Shown here piece after piece: positions 1 to 9,348 of a DNA stretch of 64,000 nucleotides. Source of the DNA: Porphyromonadaceae bacterium UBA7332 (GTDB taxonomy: Bacteria; Bacteroidota; Bacteroidia; Bacteroidales; UBA7332); contig DKPO01000042.1 of assembly GCA_002471225.1 (NCBI GenBank), positions 26,434-90,433 of the forward strand. Reading direction: 5' to 3'. Every line of letters starts with the position of its first letter. The first letter of the stretch is position 1. Under the pieces are notes generated by a model that was not told the DNA's origin, made no database searches, and saw only the letters and a program-made list of their open reading frames with translations. Position numbers and translations under genes: made by a program.

Positions 1-1731
1 TTCGCATAATGAGTCATCGAATAAAACGTCGTTACCGGCAGGTGCAGCCAGCATTAATCCCATACGTACACCATCAGCCCCATAATTCTTGATAAGCTCA
101 AGAGGTTCCGGAGAGTTTCCTAACGATTTAGACATTTTGCGTCCTTGTTTATCACGGACAATACCCGTTAAATATACATTTTTAAAAGGCATTTCGCTAC
201 GATACTCATAGCCGGCCATAATCATGCGGGCAACCCAGAAGAATAAAATATCCGGTCCTGTAACCAGGTCACAAGTAGGATAGTAGTAATTCAATTCTTT
301 ATTGTCTTTATCCATGATATCACCAAATACAGATATCGGCCATAACCATGAAGAGAACCAGGTATCCAGACAGTCTTCATCCTGACGCAGATCAGAGATC
401 TGAAGATTGTCGTTACCCGTTTTCTGACGAGCAAGCTCAACAGCTTCTTCCGGAGTCAAAGCCACAACATATCCGCCTTCAGGTAAATAGTATGCCGGAA
501 TACGGTGTCCCCACCATAACTGACGTGAAATACACCAGTCTTTGATGTTTTCCATCCAGTGGCGATACGTATTTTTGAATTTAGCAGGAACAAGTTTGAT
601 GTCATCTTCCATTACCGCTTTGGTTGCCGGTTTTGCTAAATCTTCCATTTTAAGGAACCATTGCATGGATAACTTAGGTTCAATAACGGCATCCGTTCTT
701 TCAGAGCAACCAACTTTGTTCGTATAAGCTTCTACTTTCTCCATTAAGTCAGCAGCAGTCAGATCTTTTTCTATCTGGTCACGAACATCAAAGCGATCCA
801 TGCCGACATACATACCTACTTTATCATTGATAGTACCATTATCATTGAAGATATCGATTGCTTCAAGGTTGAATTTCTCACCCAGCATGTAGTCATTAAC
901 ATCATGTGCAGGAGTAACCTTCAAACAACCCGTTCCGAATTCAACATCCACATATTCGTCCATGATAATAGGTACTGCACGGTTTACAAGAGGTACGATA
1001 ACCTTCTTACCTTTTAACCATGCATAACGTTCGTCATTCGGATTAACACATACAGCAGTATCACCCAGAATTGTCTCAGGACGAGTTGTAGCAACAACGA
1101 TATATTTATCTTCACCTTCTACTTTATAACGTAAATGGTAAAGTTTACTGTTTACTTCTTTATAAATAACTTCTTCATCAGAAAGAGCAGTCAATGCTTT
1201 CGGGTCCCAGTTGACCATACGAACGCCACGGTAAATCAATCCTTTATTGAATAAATCAACAAATACTTTGAATACGCTCTCTGAACGGTCAGCATCCATT
1301 GTGAAACAGGTGCGATCCCAATCACAAGAAGCTCCTAGTTTTTTTAGCTGTTCCAGAATGATCCCTCCGTGTTTGTGAGTCCATTCCCAGGCATGCTCAA
1401 GGAATTCTTCACGCGTAAGGTCTGTTTTTTTGATACCTTCAGCTGCAAGTTTATTTACAACTTTTGCCTCTGTAGCAATGGAAGCATGGTCAGTACCGGG
1501 TACCCAACATGCATTTTTACCAAGCATACGTGCACGGCGGATCAAAATATCCTGAATCGTATTATTAAGCATGTGACCCATGTGTAAAACTCCTGTAACA
1601 TTTGGAGGTGGGATCACGATAGTATAAGGTTCTCTCTCATCAGGAGTAGATTTGAATAATCCGTTATTCATCCAATATCCGTACCATTTGTCTTCTACAT
1701 CCGATGGATTGTATTTACTTGCTAATTCCAT
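1..1731 (-). CDS. valS: Valine--tRNA ligase, C-terminus cut by window edge
   Basis: Class I aminoacyl-tRNA synthetase that charges tRNA-Val in the cytoplasm. The ATG at 1731-1729 begins [17 protein letters not shown], typical of ValS. The ATP-binding HIGH-type motif appears as HMGHM around residue 47, preceded by PPPNVTG, and the second signature KMSKS is encoded near 115-140. Both catalytic motifs and the inserted editing domain between them are therefore present. The frame is open to base 1, giving 577 codons of a protein usually near 870-950 residues, so the anticodon-binding and C-terminal coiled-coil regions lie outside the window. The start is only 14 bases after the udk stop, so the two genes are probably co-transcribed. 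Confidence 0.97.
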   Translation of the reverse strand, partial: MELASKYNPSDVEDKWYGYWMNNGLFKSTPDEREPYTIVIPPPNVTGVLHMGHMLNNTIQDILIRRARMLGKNACWVPGTDHASIATEAKVVNKLAAEGIKKTDLTREEFLEHAWEWTHKHGGIILEQLKKLGASCDWDRTCFTMDADRSESVFKVFVDLFNKGLIYRGVRMVNWDPKALTALSDEEVIYKEVNSKLYHLRYKVEGEDKYIVVATTRPETILGDTAVCVNPNDERYAWLKGKKVIVPLVNRAVPIIMDEYVDVEFGTGCLKVTPAHDVNDYMLGEKFNLEAIDIFNDNGTINDKVGMYVGMDRFDVRDQIEKDLTAADLMEKVEAYTNKVGCSERTDAVIEPKLSMQWFLKMEDLAKPATKAVMEDDIKLVPAKFKNTYRHWMENIKDWCISRQLWWGHRIPAYYLPEGGYVVALTPEEAVELARQKTGNDNLQISDLRQDEDCLDTWFSSWLWPISVFGDIMDKDNKELNYYYPTCDLVTGPDILFFWVARMIMAGYEYRSEMPFKNVYLTGIVRDKQGRKMSKSLGNSPEPLELIKNYGADGVRMGLMLAAPAGNDVLFDDSLCE

Positions 1732-1745
1732 ATATTTTTGTTCGT

Positions 1746-2354
1746 TTAGTCTAAAATTTTAGCGATATAGTTTGTAAGAATATCAATAGCCACATGATTG
1801 TGTCCCCCCTGTGGTATGATAATATCAGCAAATTGTTTTGTAGGCTCAATATGCTGCTGATGCATTGGTTTAAGAACCTCCTGATAGCGTTCGATTACTT
1901 TATTGACTGTTCTGCCACGTTCAACAATATCGCGACTGATAACGCGGATAAGACGGTCATCACAATCAGCATCAACGAATACCTTGATGTTCATCATATT
2001 TCGAAGCTCTTCACTTGTTAAAGCAAGAATACCTTCAATAATGACGACTTTCTTTGGCTCGACCCGGATGGTTTCCGCGTTGCGTGTACAGGTAACATAC
2101 GTGTAAGTAGGCTGCTCAATGGTTTTACCTTCTTTCAATTGTTTAATATGTTCAATAAGAAGTTCCCATTCAAACGCAGCCGGTTCATCGAAATTTGTTT
2201 CCAGTCTTTCATTTAAAGGAAGATGGCTCAAATCTCTGTAATAGTTATCTTGTGAAAGTACCACAACCGAATTGTCAGGAAGACTTTGTATGATTTTACG
2301 TACAACTGTCGTTTTTCCTGATCCGGTACCTCCGGCAATACCAATGACTATCAT
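1746..2354 (-). CDS. udk: Uridine/cytidine kinase
   Basis: Phosphorylates uridine and cytidine to UMP and CMP in the pyrimidine salvage pathway. The 202-residue product has the family's usual length. The Walker A loop GGTGSGKT lies at residues 8-15, followed by the substrate-binding DNYYRD segment near residue 40 and a lid-type segment around [17 protein letters not shown] near residue 135. The ATG at 2354 is followed directly by a hydrophobic beta-strand and the P-loop, so no longer N-terminus is needed. It is the first gene of a likely udk-valS pair with a 14-base gap, and a -7 element sits about 36 bases upstream. Confidence 0.96.
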   Translation of the reverse strand: MIVIGIAGGTGSGKTTVVRKIIQSLPDNSVVVLSQDNYYRDLSHLPLNERLETNFDEPAAFEWELLIEHIKQLKEGKTIEQPTYTYVTCTRNAETIRVEPKKVVIIEGILALTSEELRNMMNIKVFVDADCDDRLIRVISRDIVERGRTVNKVIERYQEVLKPMHQQHIEPTKQFADIIIPQGGHNHVAIDILTNYIAKILD

Positions 2355-2389
2355 AAAACTTTAGCTTTTTGTTTGATTTAAAAATATCG

Positions 2390-2397
2390 CAAATATA
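2390..2397 (-). promoter_or_regulatory. -7 promoter element for udk-valS
   Basis: The minus strand reads TATATTTG, an exact match to the Bacteroidetes -7 consensus TAnnTTTG. It lies about 36 bases before the udk start, leaving a short leader. I see no good TTTG -33 box at the usual spacing, so the call rests on the -7 match and position. Confidence 0.5.
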
Positions 2398-2566
2398 GTA
2401 AGATTGCTTCGAATATGCTTGAATAAATATCCTAAATAATGCTGATTGAGGTGAGATGGATGAGTGGTGAGCAAATAACAGATAACAATGAAGCAATAAC
2501 AGTGAAAAGTGAAATACAAATAGCAAATCACCCGAAAACGTCATTATACGAATTGGGCTTTTAAGT

Positions 2567-2860
2567 GTAGGGTGCGGATCAATGTATCCGCCCGGGGTTC
2601 ACAATCGCATGACAATGGCATTTAACGAACGAAATCAATGCATCGTGACGATCACAATATTTGTGTGGTTGGTTGTATTTTTGTTGGTTTCGGGACACGG
2701 TTGGATCTCGTTATAGCTCCCGAGACACAGTACTAGGATCCAACCCTACAGGGTTCGTAATGAAATGTTTGTTGGTTGATTTAACCGAATGAAAACGGTA
2801 TTGTTCGGATCAAACCATTTGATTTGCCAAATTACCGTATGACCCGGAACGAAGTTCCGT
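2567..2860. repeat. Cluster of REP-like short palindromes
   Basis: Five inverted repeats lie within 300 bases. They are GCGGAT/ATCCGC (2574-2579 with 2586-2591) following GTAGGGT; GGTTGGATC/GATCCAACC (2699-2707 with 2737-2745) enclosing CTCG/CGAG (2707-2710 with 2721-2724); AACCCT/AGGGTT (2742-2747 with 2750-2755); and CGGAAC/GTTCCG (2845-2850 with 2854-2859). The local base composition is richer in G+C than the flanks. The first unit resembles extragenic palindromes spread by REP-associated transposases in many bacteria, but no such transposase is in the window. Whether copies occur elsewhere cannot be seen from here. Confidence 0.5.
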
Positions 2861-2881
2861 AACACAGAAGCGATTGAAAAC

Positions 2882-2919
2882 AAAAAATGGATTATCCGGC
2901 TCTGTCCGGATAATCCATT
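2882..2919 (-). terminator. Rho-independent terminator of gdhA
   Basis: A perfect 14-bp stem (2886-2899 with 2906-2919) with a 6-base loop lies just after the gdhA stop on the minus strand. It is followed on that strand by a run of Us encoded by the A-tract at 2882-2887. Confidence 0.9.
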
Positions 2920-2944
2920 ACAAACTGTGATATATGATTTTACT

Positions 2945-4282
2945 TTATAGTACTCCCTGAGCTTGCATTGCACGTGCAACCTTCATGAATCCGGCAACGT
3001 TAGCGCCTTTCATGTAATTGATATAACCATCTTTTTCTGTGCCATAAGTTACGCACTGCTGATGGATGTTTTCCATAATTTGTTTTAGTCTTTCATCAAC
3101 TTCTTCAGCTGTCCAGCTTATATGCATGGCATTTTGAGACATTTCTAACCCAGAGGTTGCTACACCACCTGCATTTACCGCTTTACCCGGACCATACATG
3201 ATGCGATTGATAATAAACTGATCAATTGCTTCAGGTGTACAACCCATATTGGATACTTCAGCTACACAAATAACGCCATTCGCGATCAGATGTTTGGCAT
3301 CGGCTTCATTTAACTCATTTTGTGTAGCGCATGGTAATGCAATATCAACTTTGACTTCCCAAGGTTTTTTGCCAGGTACGAATTTTGCATTCGGGAAACG
3401 GTCTGCATAAGGAGCAACAATATCTTCACCACTAGAACGCAGGTCTAGCATGAATTCGATTTTTTCTCCCTCGATACCATCCGGATCATAAATATATCCA
3501 TCCGGGCCAGAGATGGTAACCACTTTAGCACCTAACTCTGTCGCTTTGATAGCAGCACCCCATGCCACATTTCCGAAACCTGAAACAGCAACTGTTTTTC
3601 CTTTAAAATCAATACCTTTGGTTGAAAGCATACTCTTTGTAAAGTATAAAGCTCCAAAACCTGTGGCTTCCGGACGAATCAAAGATCCGCCATATTCCAG
3701 ACCCTTACCGGTGAATGTACCTGTATTTTCAATAGTAAGTTTACGATACATACCATATAGATATCCGATTTCTCTCGCACCTACACCTATATCGCCGGCA
3801 GGAACGTCGCGATCCGGACCTACGTGTCTCCATAGTTCAAGCATGAAAGCCTGACAGAATCGCATGATTTCGGCATTCGATTTACCTTTGATATTAAAGT
3901 CAGATCCACCTTTACCACCTCCCATAGGAAGAGTTGTAAGAGCGTTTTTGAACGTTTGTTCAAATCCTAAAAATTTAAGAATAGACAAGTTTACAGAAGG
4001 GTGAAAACGAAGTCCACCTTTATAAGGTCCGATAGCATTGTTAAACTGAACCCGGTAACCAAGATTTACTTGTACTTTACCTTTATCATCTACCCAAGGT
4101 ACTTTAAATGTAATGATACGATCCGGTTCAACCAATCGTTCAATCAGTCCAATACTTTCGAATTCGGGATGTTGATTGTATACGTCTTCAATAGATAAAA
4201 GAACTTCTTTTACAGCTTGAAGATATTCATGTTCTCCTGGATGCTTAGCTTCCAAAGAGGCTAAAATTTGATTTATGTCCAT
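2945..4282 (-). CDS. gdhA: NADP-type glutamate dehydrogenase
   Basis: Interconverts 2-oxoglutarate plus ammonia and glutamate. It is probably the main ammonia-assimilating enzyme in a Bacteroidales cell growing with ample ammonium. The 445 residues match the hexameric class I family. The catalytic lysine lies in PMGGGKGG at residues 119-126 (K124), the catalytic aspartate in PAGDIGVG (D164), and the nucleotide-binding turn GFGNVA at 235-240. The dimerisation and substrate domain precedes the Rossmann domain, as expected. It is monocistronic: there is a strong terminator downstream and a -7 element upstream at 4308-4315. NADP rather than NAD preference is inferred from overall resemblance, not from a decisive residue. 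Confidence 0.96.
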   Translation of the reverse strand: MDINQILASLEAKHPGEHEYLQAVKEVLLSIEDVYNQHPEFESIGLIERLVEPDRIITFKVPWVDDKGKVQVNLGYRVQFNNAIGPYKGGLRFHPSVNLSILKFLGFEQTFKNALTTLPMGGGKGGSDFNIKGKSNAEIMRFCQAFMLELWRHVGPDRDVPAGDIGVGAREIGYLYGMYRKLTIENTGTFTGKGLEYGGSLIRPEATGFGALYFTKSMLSTKGIDFKGKTVAVSGFGNVAWGAAIKATELGAKVVTISGPDGYIYDPDGIEGEKIEFMLDLRSSGEDIVAPYADRFPNAKFVPGKKPWEVKVDIALPCATQNELNEADAKHLIANGVICVAEVSNMGCTPEAIDQFIINRIMYGPGKAVNAGGVATSGLEMSQNAMHISWTAEEVDERLKQIMENIHQQCVTYGTEKDGYINYMKGANVAGFMKVARAMQAQGVL

Positions 4283-4307
4283 AAGGGTTAAATGTTAATG
4301 TTGGGAG

Positions 4308-4315
4308 CAAATGTA
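4308..4315 (-). promoter_or_regulatory. -7 promoter element for gdhA
   Basis: The minus strand reads TACATTTG, a perfect TAnnTTTG, about 26 bases before the gdhA ATG. A TTGC at 4334-4337, about 18 bases further upstream, could serve as a weak -33 box. Confidence 0.55.
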
Positions 4316-4406
4316 GAGAAAAAACGATCCCATGCAACTTTTTCAAATAAAAAATATTTATCCCATTTTGCATAGCTGCTCATTGTTTCATGCGTGCTGT
4401 AATGAA

Positions 4407-4457
4407 AAAAGAGAAGAAAAAACATTATAGTTTTATCTTCTCCTCTTTTTTTATCAA
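4407..4457 (-). terminator. Probable terminator downstream of serB
   Basis: An imperfect inverted repeat of the AAAGAGAAG / CTTCTCCTCTTT type flanks an AT-rich loop, with A- and T-rich tracts on both sides. It lies about 75 bases after the serB stop on the minus strand. It is less clean than the other terminators in the window. Confidence 0.45.
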
Positions 4458-4532
4458 ACTGTTATTTTTTGTCCTATAATCAATCAAACTGTAATCAGTG
4501 TTTAAAAAGGTTAAAGCTGATTTTTCAGGAGG

Positions 4533-5759
4533 TTATTGCTCTTCTAAGTCCAGATAAGAATCTTTAAAGCCCAGAAAATATAATACACCATCGATACCAA
4601 CATTGGATATTGATTGTCCTGCACTCTCTTTTACCTTTGGTTTTGCATGATAGGCAATACCTAAACCTGCGGTAGCAAGCATTGGTAAATCATTAGCGCC
4701 ATCCCCGACAGCAATAGTCTGAGCTATATCGACATTTTCAATTTCAGCCAACTGTTTAAGTAGTTCTGCTTTCTTTTTGCCATCCACGATTTCGCCGATA
4801 TGCCGTCCGGTCAGTTTCCCGTCTTTGACTTCCAGTTCATTGGCAAACACATAATCCATACCATATTTTTCTTTCAGAAAATTTCCGAAATAGGTAAATC
4901 CCCCAGATAAAATGGCAACTTTAAAACCAACGCGTTTTAATGTTTTCATTAGTCTTTCAAGGCCTTCGGATATAGGTAAGGCTTCTGCGATCTCCTGCAT
5001 TACGGATACATCCAGGCCTTTAAGTAAAGAGATACGTTTGAGGAAACTTTCCGTAAAATCAATTTCGCCGCGCATAGCAGATTCTGTGATTGCACGTACT
5101 TCTTCACCTACACCCGCTTTGTCAGCTAATTCATCTATAACTTCGGTTTCGATGAGTGTTGAATCCATATCGAAGCATATCAAGCGTCGGGATCTTCTAT
5201 ACATATCATCTAACTGGAAGGATATGTCTATACCCATACGTGAAGAAAGGTCCATAAACTGAGCCTGCATAGATTCGAGACTAACCGGATTGCCACGTAC
5301 GGAGAACTCAATGCAAGAGCGGCTCTGTCTCTCATCAATATTAAGAGGGATACGTCCTGTCAAGCGTTGGATCATATCGATATTCAGATCTTGTTCTGCT
5401 ATAACTTTTGTAACCTCAGTTACCTGACGGGCAGTCAGTTCACGTCCGATCAGAGTAATGATATAGCGGTTTTTCCCCTGCATATTTACCCATCGGTTGT
5501 AATCCTCTTCGGTAATCGGAGAGAACTTGATAGTAACTCCCAGTTCATAGGATTTAAGCAGAAGTTCTTTCATTATATCTGCAAACTTCTGGCTTGTGGT
5601 TTTAAAAAGTATTCCCAGACAAAGTGTACGATGTATATCAGCCTGTCCGATATCAAGGATAAATGCATTATGATTAGCCAGAACCTCGGTGAGAGTTGCG
5701 GTTACACCCGGTTTGTCGGCTCCTGTAATACGAATCAGGACTAGTTCAGTTTTTTCCAT
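4533..5759 (-). CDS. serB: Phosphoserine phosphatase with N-terminal ACT domains
   Basis: Removes phosphate from O-phospho-L-serine, the last step of serine synthesis. The start chosen is the ATG giving MEKTELVLIRITG at 5759; an upstream ATG would add six residues of no recognisable value. The 408-residue product is longer than the E. coli enzyme because it has two ACT-type regulatory domains (about residues 1-85 and 98-175) before the HAD phosphatase domain. HAD motif I FDMDST carries the nucleophile D197 and acid/base D199, motif II is in ILSGGFTYF, and motif IV is GDGANDLPML. The ACT domains suggest allosteric control by an amino acid, probably serine, by family analogy. The gene stands alone between two terminator-like hairpins. 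Confidence 0.94.
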   Translation of the reverse strand: MEKTELVLIRITGADKPGVTATLTEVLANHNAFILDIGQADIHRTLCLGILFKTTSQKFADIMKELLLKSYELGVTIKFSPITEEDYNRWVNMQGKNRYIITLIGRELTARQVTEVTKVIAEQDLNIDMIQRLTGRIPLNIDERQSRSCIEFSVRGNPVSLESMQAQFMDLSSRMGIDISFQLDDMYRRSRRLICFDMDSTLIETEVIDELADKAGVGEEVRAITESAMRGEIDFTESFLKRISLLKGLDVSVMQEIAEALPISEGLERLMKTLKRVGFKVAILSGGFTYFGNFLKEKYGMDYVFANELEVKDGKLTGRHIGEIVDGKKKAELLKQLAEIENVDIAQTIAVGDGANDLPMLATAGLGIAYHAKPKVKESAGQSISNVGIDGVLYFLGFKDSYLDLEEQ

Positions 5760-5870
5760 ACTCTGTATATATAGCAAGTAGGTAAGGTCACAATAAAAGA
5801 AAGAAATCGCAGAATGGCATTAATCTGTATACGTAGATAAACAGCATTCATTGATCATTCAGGTGTGTTT

Positions 5871-5914
5871 TAAAAAAGAGGGCTGTCCGAAAGTTTTCGC
5901 TTTTGGACAGCCCT
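5871..5914 (-). terminator. Terminator of the YebC-family gene
   Basis: The 10-bp stem AGGGCTGTCC/GGACAGCCCT (5879-5888 with 5905-5914), extended by a weaker inner stem, lies about 19 bases after the stop of the gene to its right. The A-run at 5871-5878 gives a U-tract on the minus-strand transcript. Confidence 0.88.
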
Positions 5915-5932
5915 GTTATTCAGTTAAGCGTA

Positions 5933-6670
5933 TTATTCTTCGTCTTCTTCTGTATCAGACTCTTTCGCGTTATGATAAACGTTTTGTACGTCTTCATCAT
6001 CTTCGATTTTGTCAATCAGTTTTTCGAATTGAACGCGTTGCTCATCCGTAAGTTCTTTTGTGTCATTCGGAATACGTTCGAATTCCGCACTGACAATTTC
6101 AAAACCTGCAGATTCAAGATATTTTTGAATCTCATTGAATGATTCGAAAGCACCGTAAAGAGTAATTTCGTTGTTTTCTTCAACAATTTCATCTACTCCG
6201 TAGTCGATTAGTTCAAGCTCAAGTTCTTCAAGTTCGATACCTTCTTTCGTAACAACTTTGAATACACTTTTACGCTCAAATAAAAAGTCCAAACTACCAC
6301 TTGTACCTAGTGAACCACCAAATTTGTTGAAGTAGCTACGGATGTTACCAACAGTACGTGTGTGATTATCGGTAGCAGTCTCAACGACTACAGCGATACC
6401 GAATGGGCCGTATCCTTCGTATACAATCTCCTTATAATCTGCCTCATCACGAGAAACAGCTCTTTTAATAGCTCTTTCAACGTTTTCTTTAGGCATATTA
6501 GCTACTTTAGCATTTTGCATTAAAACGCGAAGACGAGGATTTGCTTCCGGTTCCGGTCCGCCTGATTTTACAGCAATTGCAATTTCTTTACCTAACTTCG
6601 TAAACGTACGAGCCATATTGCCCCAACGTTTCATTTTTCTTGCTTTGCGATATTCAAACGCTCTTCCCAT
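5933..6670 (-). CDS. YebC/PmpR-family transcription or translation regulator
   Basis: The protein starts MGRAFEYRKARKMKRWGNMA, and the conserved segment KRWGNMARTFTKLGKEIAIAVKSGG identifies the YebC/PmpR/TACO1 family. Members are DNA-binding regulators or, in recent work, factors that help ribosomes through difficult proline stretches. The 245 residues match the family length, and the C-terminus is very acidic. Domains 1 (residues 1-75) and 2/3 (80-235) are complete. It lies downstream of pheT, separated by a hairpin with only a weak T-tract, so some read-through from pheT is possible. I cannot say which of the family's roles applies, so no symbol is given. Confidence 0.9.
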   Translation of the reverse strand: MGRAFEYRKARKMKRWGNMARTFTKLGKEIAIAVKSGGPEPEANPRLRVLMQNAKVANMPKENVERAIKRAVSRDEADYKEIVYEGYGPFGIAVVVETATDNHTRTVGNIRSYFNKFGGSLGTSGSLDFLFERKSVFKVVTKEGIELEELELELIDYGVDEIVEENNEITLYGAFESFNEIQKYLESAGFEIVSAEFERIPNDTKELTDEQRVQFEKLIDKIEDDEDVQNVYHNAKESDTEEDEE

Positions 6671-6683
6671 AATATGAAATTAT

Positions 6684-6719
6684 CTTTAAAACGAATAACC
6701 GGATATTCCGGTTATTCGT
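6684..6719 (-). terminator. Hairpin downstream of pheT
   Basis: A perfect 12-bp stem (6691-6702 with 6708-6719) with a 5-base loop lies 24 bases after the pheT stop. The minus-strand sequence beyond it is TTTTAAAG, a modest U-tract. It may be a leaky terminator, because the next gene starts only about 20 bases further on. Confidence 0.7.
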
Positions 6720-6743
6720 CCTAGTTGTATAGATGATTAAAAA

Positions 6744-9203
6744 TTAGCGTAGTGTAGCACCGAGAGCTTCTACATTTTTCTGGATTTTAGACATAATCGC
6801 TTCGATTTGTTTATCGGTAAGCGTTTTTGTATCGTCCTGAATAATGAAGCTGACAGCATATGATTTTTTACCTTCAGGTAGATTTTTACCTTCGTAAACA
6901 TCAAATAAGAAAACATCTTTCAATAGTTTCTTTTCTGATGAAAAAGCAACCTTGCGAATTTCCTCAAAAGTTAAAGTTGAGTCCACAAGCAATGCCAGGT
7001 CACGTTTTACTGAAGGATATTTAGAGATATCAGAAGCTTTTACTTTGACACTTTTCACTTCTTTCATCAGAAGATCCCAGTTTAACTCAGCATAATATAC
7101 TTCTGTATCGATATCAAAAGCTTTTAGTGTTTTCTTCTGAATAATACCAAAAGATCCGATTGTTTTTTTGCCAACGGTTTCGATCAGAATAGCTGTGCTG
7201 TATAGCTCATTATTAAATGTACTCAACACGATTCTTTTCGGATCAATGCCTAAGCGGGCGAAGATATTCATCACATAAGCTTTCAACTGATAAACCGATG
7301 TTTTTTCATTCGGATGTGCCCAGTTATCTGTGATTTTGTTTCCGGCAAGCCATAACCCAAGCATGAATTGCTCAGAGTAAGGACTAAGGATTTTATCTTC
7401 TTTCTGGTTCTCTGCATGGAAACTATAACAATTTCCAAATTCATAGAACATGATATCTCCGTTACGACGGTTACGGTTATAAGCAATAGACTCTAGTCCA
7501 CCGAACATTAATGTCTGGCGCATTACATTTAAATCATTGCTCAGCGGATTAAGCAATTTCACACAGTTAGCTTCCGGATATACCGTAAGATCTGTATAAT
7601 AAGCTTGTTTTGTCAATGAGTTGTTCAGGATCTCATTAAATCCGCAACCCGTAAGCTGTTCTGCAATCAGATTCTGAAGCTGATGGCTTTCGTCTGTCGG
7701 AGTTTTATAGGACAATGTAGCGTTCACTTTCGTGTTCATCTCTATGTTATTGTAACCATAGATACGAAGAATGTCTTCAATGACATCTACATCACGTTGA
7801 ACATCTACACGGTATGTAGGAACTTCCAGTTTAAGGATTCCCCCTGTTTCACCTCTGACTTCAATTTCAAGACTTTGAAGGATTGCATAAATTTCAGATT
7901 CAGGAATATCCTGACCGATTAATTTGTTAACCTTGTCAATAGCCAGTTGAACCTGGAAGTTTGCAATCGGATTAGGGTAAATATCAATGATATCACCTGT
8001 TATATTACCGCCTGCAAGCTCTTTGATCATTAAAGCTGCACGCTTTAATACGTAGATCGTATCGTTAGGATCACATCCACGTTCAAAGCGGAATGATGAA
8101 TCCGTATTTAATGTATGACGACGCGCACATTTTCTAACCCATGTAGGATCGAAGTAAGCGCACTCAAGGAAAATATCTGTTGTTTTTTCAGTTACACCTG
8201 AGTGTAAGCCACCAAATACGCCAGCTATGCACATACCTTCTTCCTTGTTGCAAATCATAAGATCATTTGCATCTAAAGATCTTTCAACTTCATCCAAAGT
8301 GATGAATTTAGTATCCTGAGGAAGTGTTTTTACAATAATCTCATTGCCTTTGATTTCAGCTTTATCAAAAGCATGAAGCGGATGTCCGGTTTCATGTAAG
8401 ATATAGTTTGTAACATCGACAATATTATTGATAGGGCGTAGTCCGATAGCTTTTAATCTGTTTTGTAACCACTCCGGACTTTCCTGTACGGTTACTCCTG
8501 AGATAGTAATACCTGAATAACGCGGACAAGCTTCCGTGTTTTCAACTGAAACAGAGACTGCACCTTCGTTTAGTTCAGTTGCAAAATCATCAACTGAAGG
8601 TTTTGTCAATGTAACTTCGTATCCGTTTTTTTTCAGATAAGCCGCAAGATCGCGCGCAACTCCATAATGAGAAGCTGCATCTACACGGTTTGGAGTAATA
8701 TCGACTTCAAGAACGTAGTCGCTCTGAATGTTATAGTATTCCTTAGCCGGAGTACCAGCAACAGCATCAGCAGGTAAAACGATGATTCCTTCGTGACTAT
8801 TTCCGATACCAATTTCATCCTCAGCACAAATCATTCCTAATGATTCGACACCGCGGATTTTTGATTTCTTGATAGTGAAAGAGCTATCACCATCATATAA
8901 AACAGCTCCGACTGTTGCTACAACCACTTTTTGACCGGCAGCAACATTTGCTGCACCACAAACGATTTGTACAGGAGTCTCTCCACCCAGATCTACTGTT
9001 GTTATATGTAAGTGATCTGAATTCGGATGATCTTCACATGTTAAAACGTGTCCGATCACCAGACCTTCTAATCCGCCTTTGATCGTTTGAACCTCCTCAA
9101 TACCACCCGTTTCTAACCCGATTGAAGTTAGAGCGGCAGCCGTTTCTTCAGGAGAAAGTGGCAAGTTGATATAATCCTTCAGCCAATTATAAGATATATT
9201 CAT
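6744..9203 (-). CDS. pheT: Phenylalanine--tRNA ligase beta subunit
   Basis: Beta chain of the alpha2-beta2 phenylalanyl-tRNA synthetase. The 819 residues read MNISYNWLKDYINLPLSPEE at the N-terminus, then the EMAP-type tRNA-binding domain (about 40-150), the B3/B4 editing domain (about 210-390), the B5 domain (about 400-470), a core catalytic-like domain, and the C-terminal ferredoxin-fold anticodon-binding domain (about 725-819, including ISKYPSVKRDLALLVD). All domains are present. The alpha subunit pheS is not adjacent, since the neighbouring genes are miaA and a YebC-family gene; split pheS and pheT are common in Bacteroidetes. The start is an ATG, with CGAAGATA (minus strand TATCTTCG, close to the -7 consensus) about 36 bases upstream. 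Confidence 0.97.
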   Translation of the reverse strand: MNISYNWLKDYINLPLSPEETAAALTSIGLETGGIEEVQTIKGGLEGLVIGHVLTCEDHPNSDHLHITTVDLGGETPVQIVCGAANVAAGQKVVVATVGAVLYDGDSSFTIKKSKIRGVESLGMICAEDEIGIGNSHEGIIVLPADAVAGTPAKEYYNIQSDYVLEVDITPNRVDAASHYGVARDLAAYLKKNGYEVTLTKPSVDDFATELNEGAVSVSVENTEACPRYSGITISGVTVQESPEWLQNRLKAIGLRPINNIVDVTNYILHETGHPLHAFDKAEIKGNEIIVKTLPQDTKFITLDEVERSLDANDLMICNKEEGMCIAGVFGGLHSGVTEKTTDIFLECAYFDPTWVRKCARRHTLNTDSSFRFERGCDPNDTIYVLKRAALMIKELAGGNITGDIIDIYPNPIANFQVQLAIDKVNKLIGQDIPESEIYAILQSLEIEVRGETGGILKLEVPTYRVDVQRDVDVIEDILRIYGYNNIEMNTKVNATLSYKTPTDESHQLQNLIAEQLTGCGFNEILNNSLTKQAYYTDLTVYPEANCVKLLNPLSNDLNVMRQTLMFGGLESIAYNRNRRNGDIMFYEFGNCYSFHAENQKEDKILSPYSEQFMLGLWLAGNKITDNWAHPNEKTSVYQLKAYVMNIFARLGIDPKRIVLSTFNNELYSTAILIETVGKKTIGSFGIIQKKTLKAFDIDTEVYYAELNWDLLMKEVKSVKVKASDISKYPSVKRDLALLVDSTLTFEEIRKVAFSSEKKLLKDVFLFDVYEGKNLPEGKKSYAVSFIIQDDTKTLTDKQIEAIMSKIQKNVEALGATLR

Positions 9204-9348
9204 AATGTTCGAATTTTTTTCAATCTGTCATCAGCCTGCGAAGATAGTAAATTTACATGATAAGATATACCGGCAAACCAAAAAATGTAAATTACAAACC
9301 AAGTGATAACCTTTGGGTTATTATTTGTTCAGACTAATTTCAGGAGAA

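Larger units (their letters stand above)
2398..2944. other. Gene-free stretch between udk and gdhA
   Basis: No convincing gene is visible here on either strand. The short frames found are not conserved-looking and lack leader signals. The left part, about 2400-2560, is plain AT-rich sequence. The right part, about 2565-2860, holds several short perfect palindromes annotated separately, and the gdhA terminator lies at 2882-2919. Confidence 0.6.

Noticed and set aside
2746..2979. A minus-strand frame over the palindrome cluster and gdhA end
   Set aside because: It overlaps the gdhA terminator and coding end and spans REP-like palindromes; no family resemblance.
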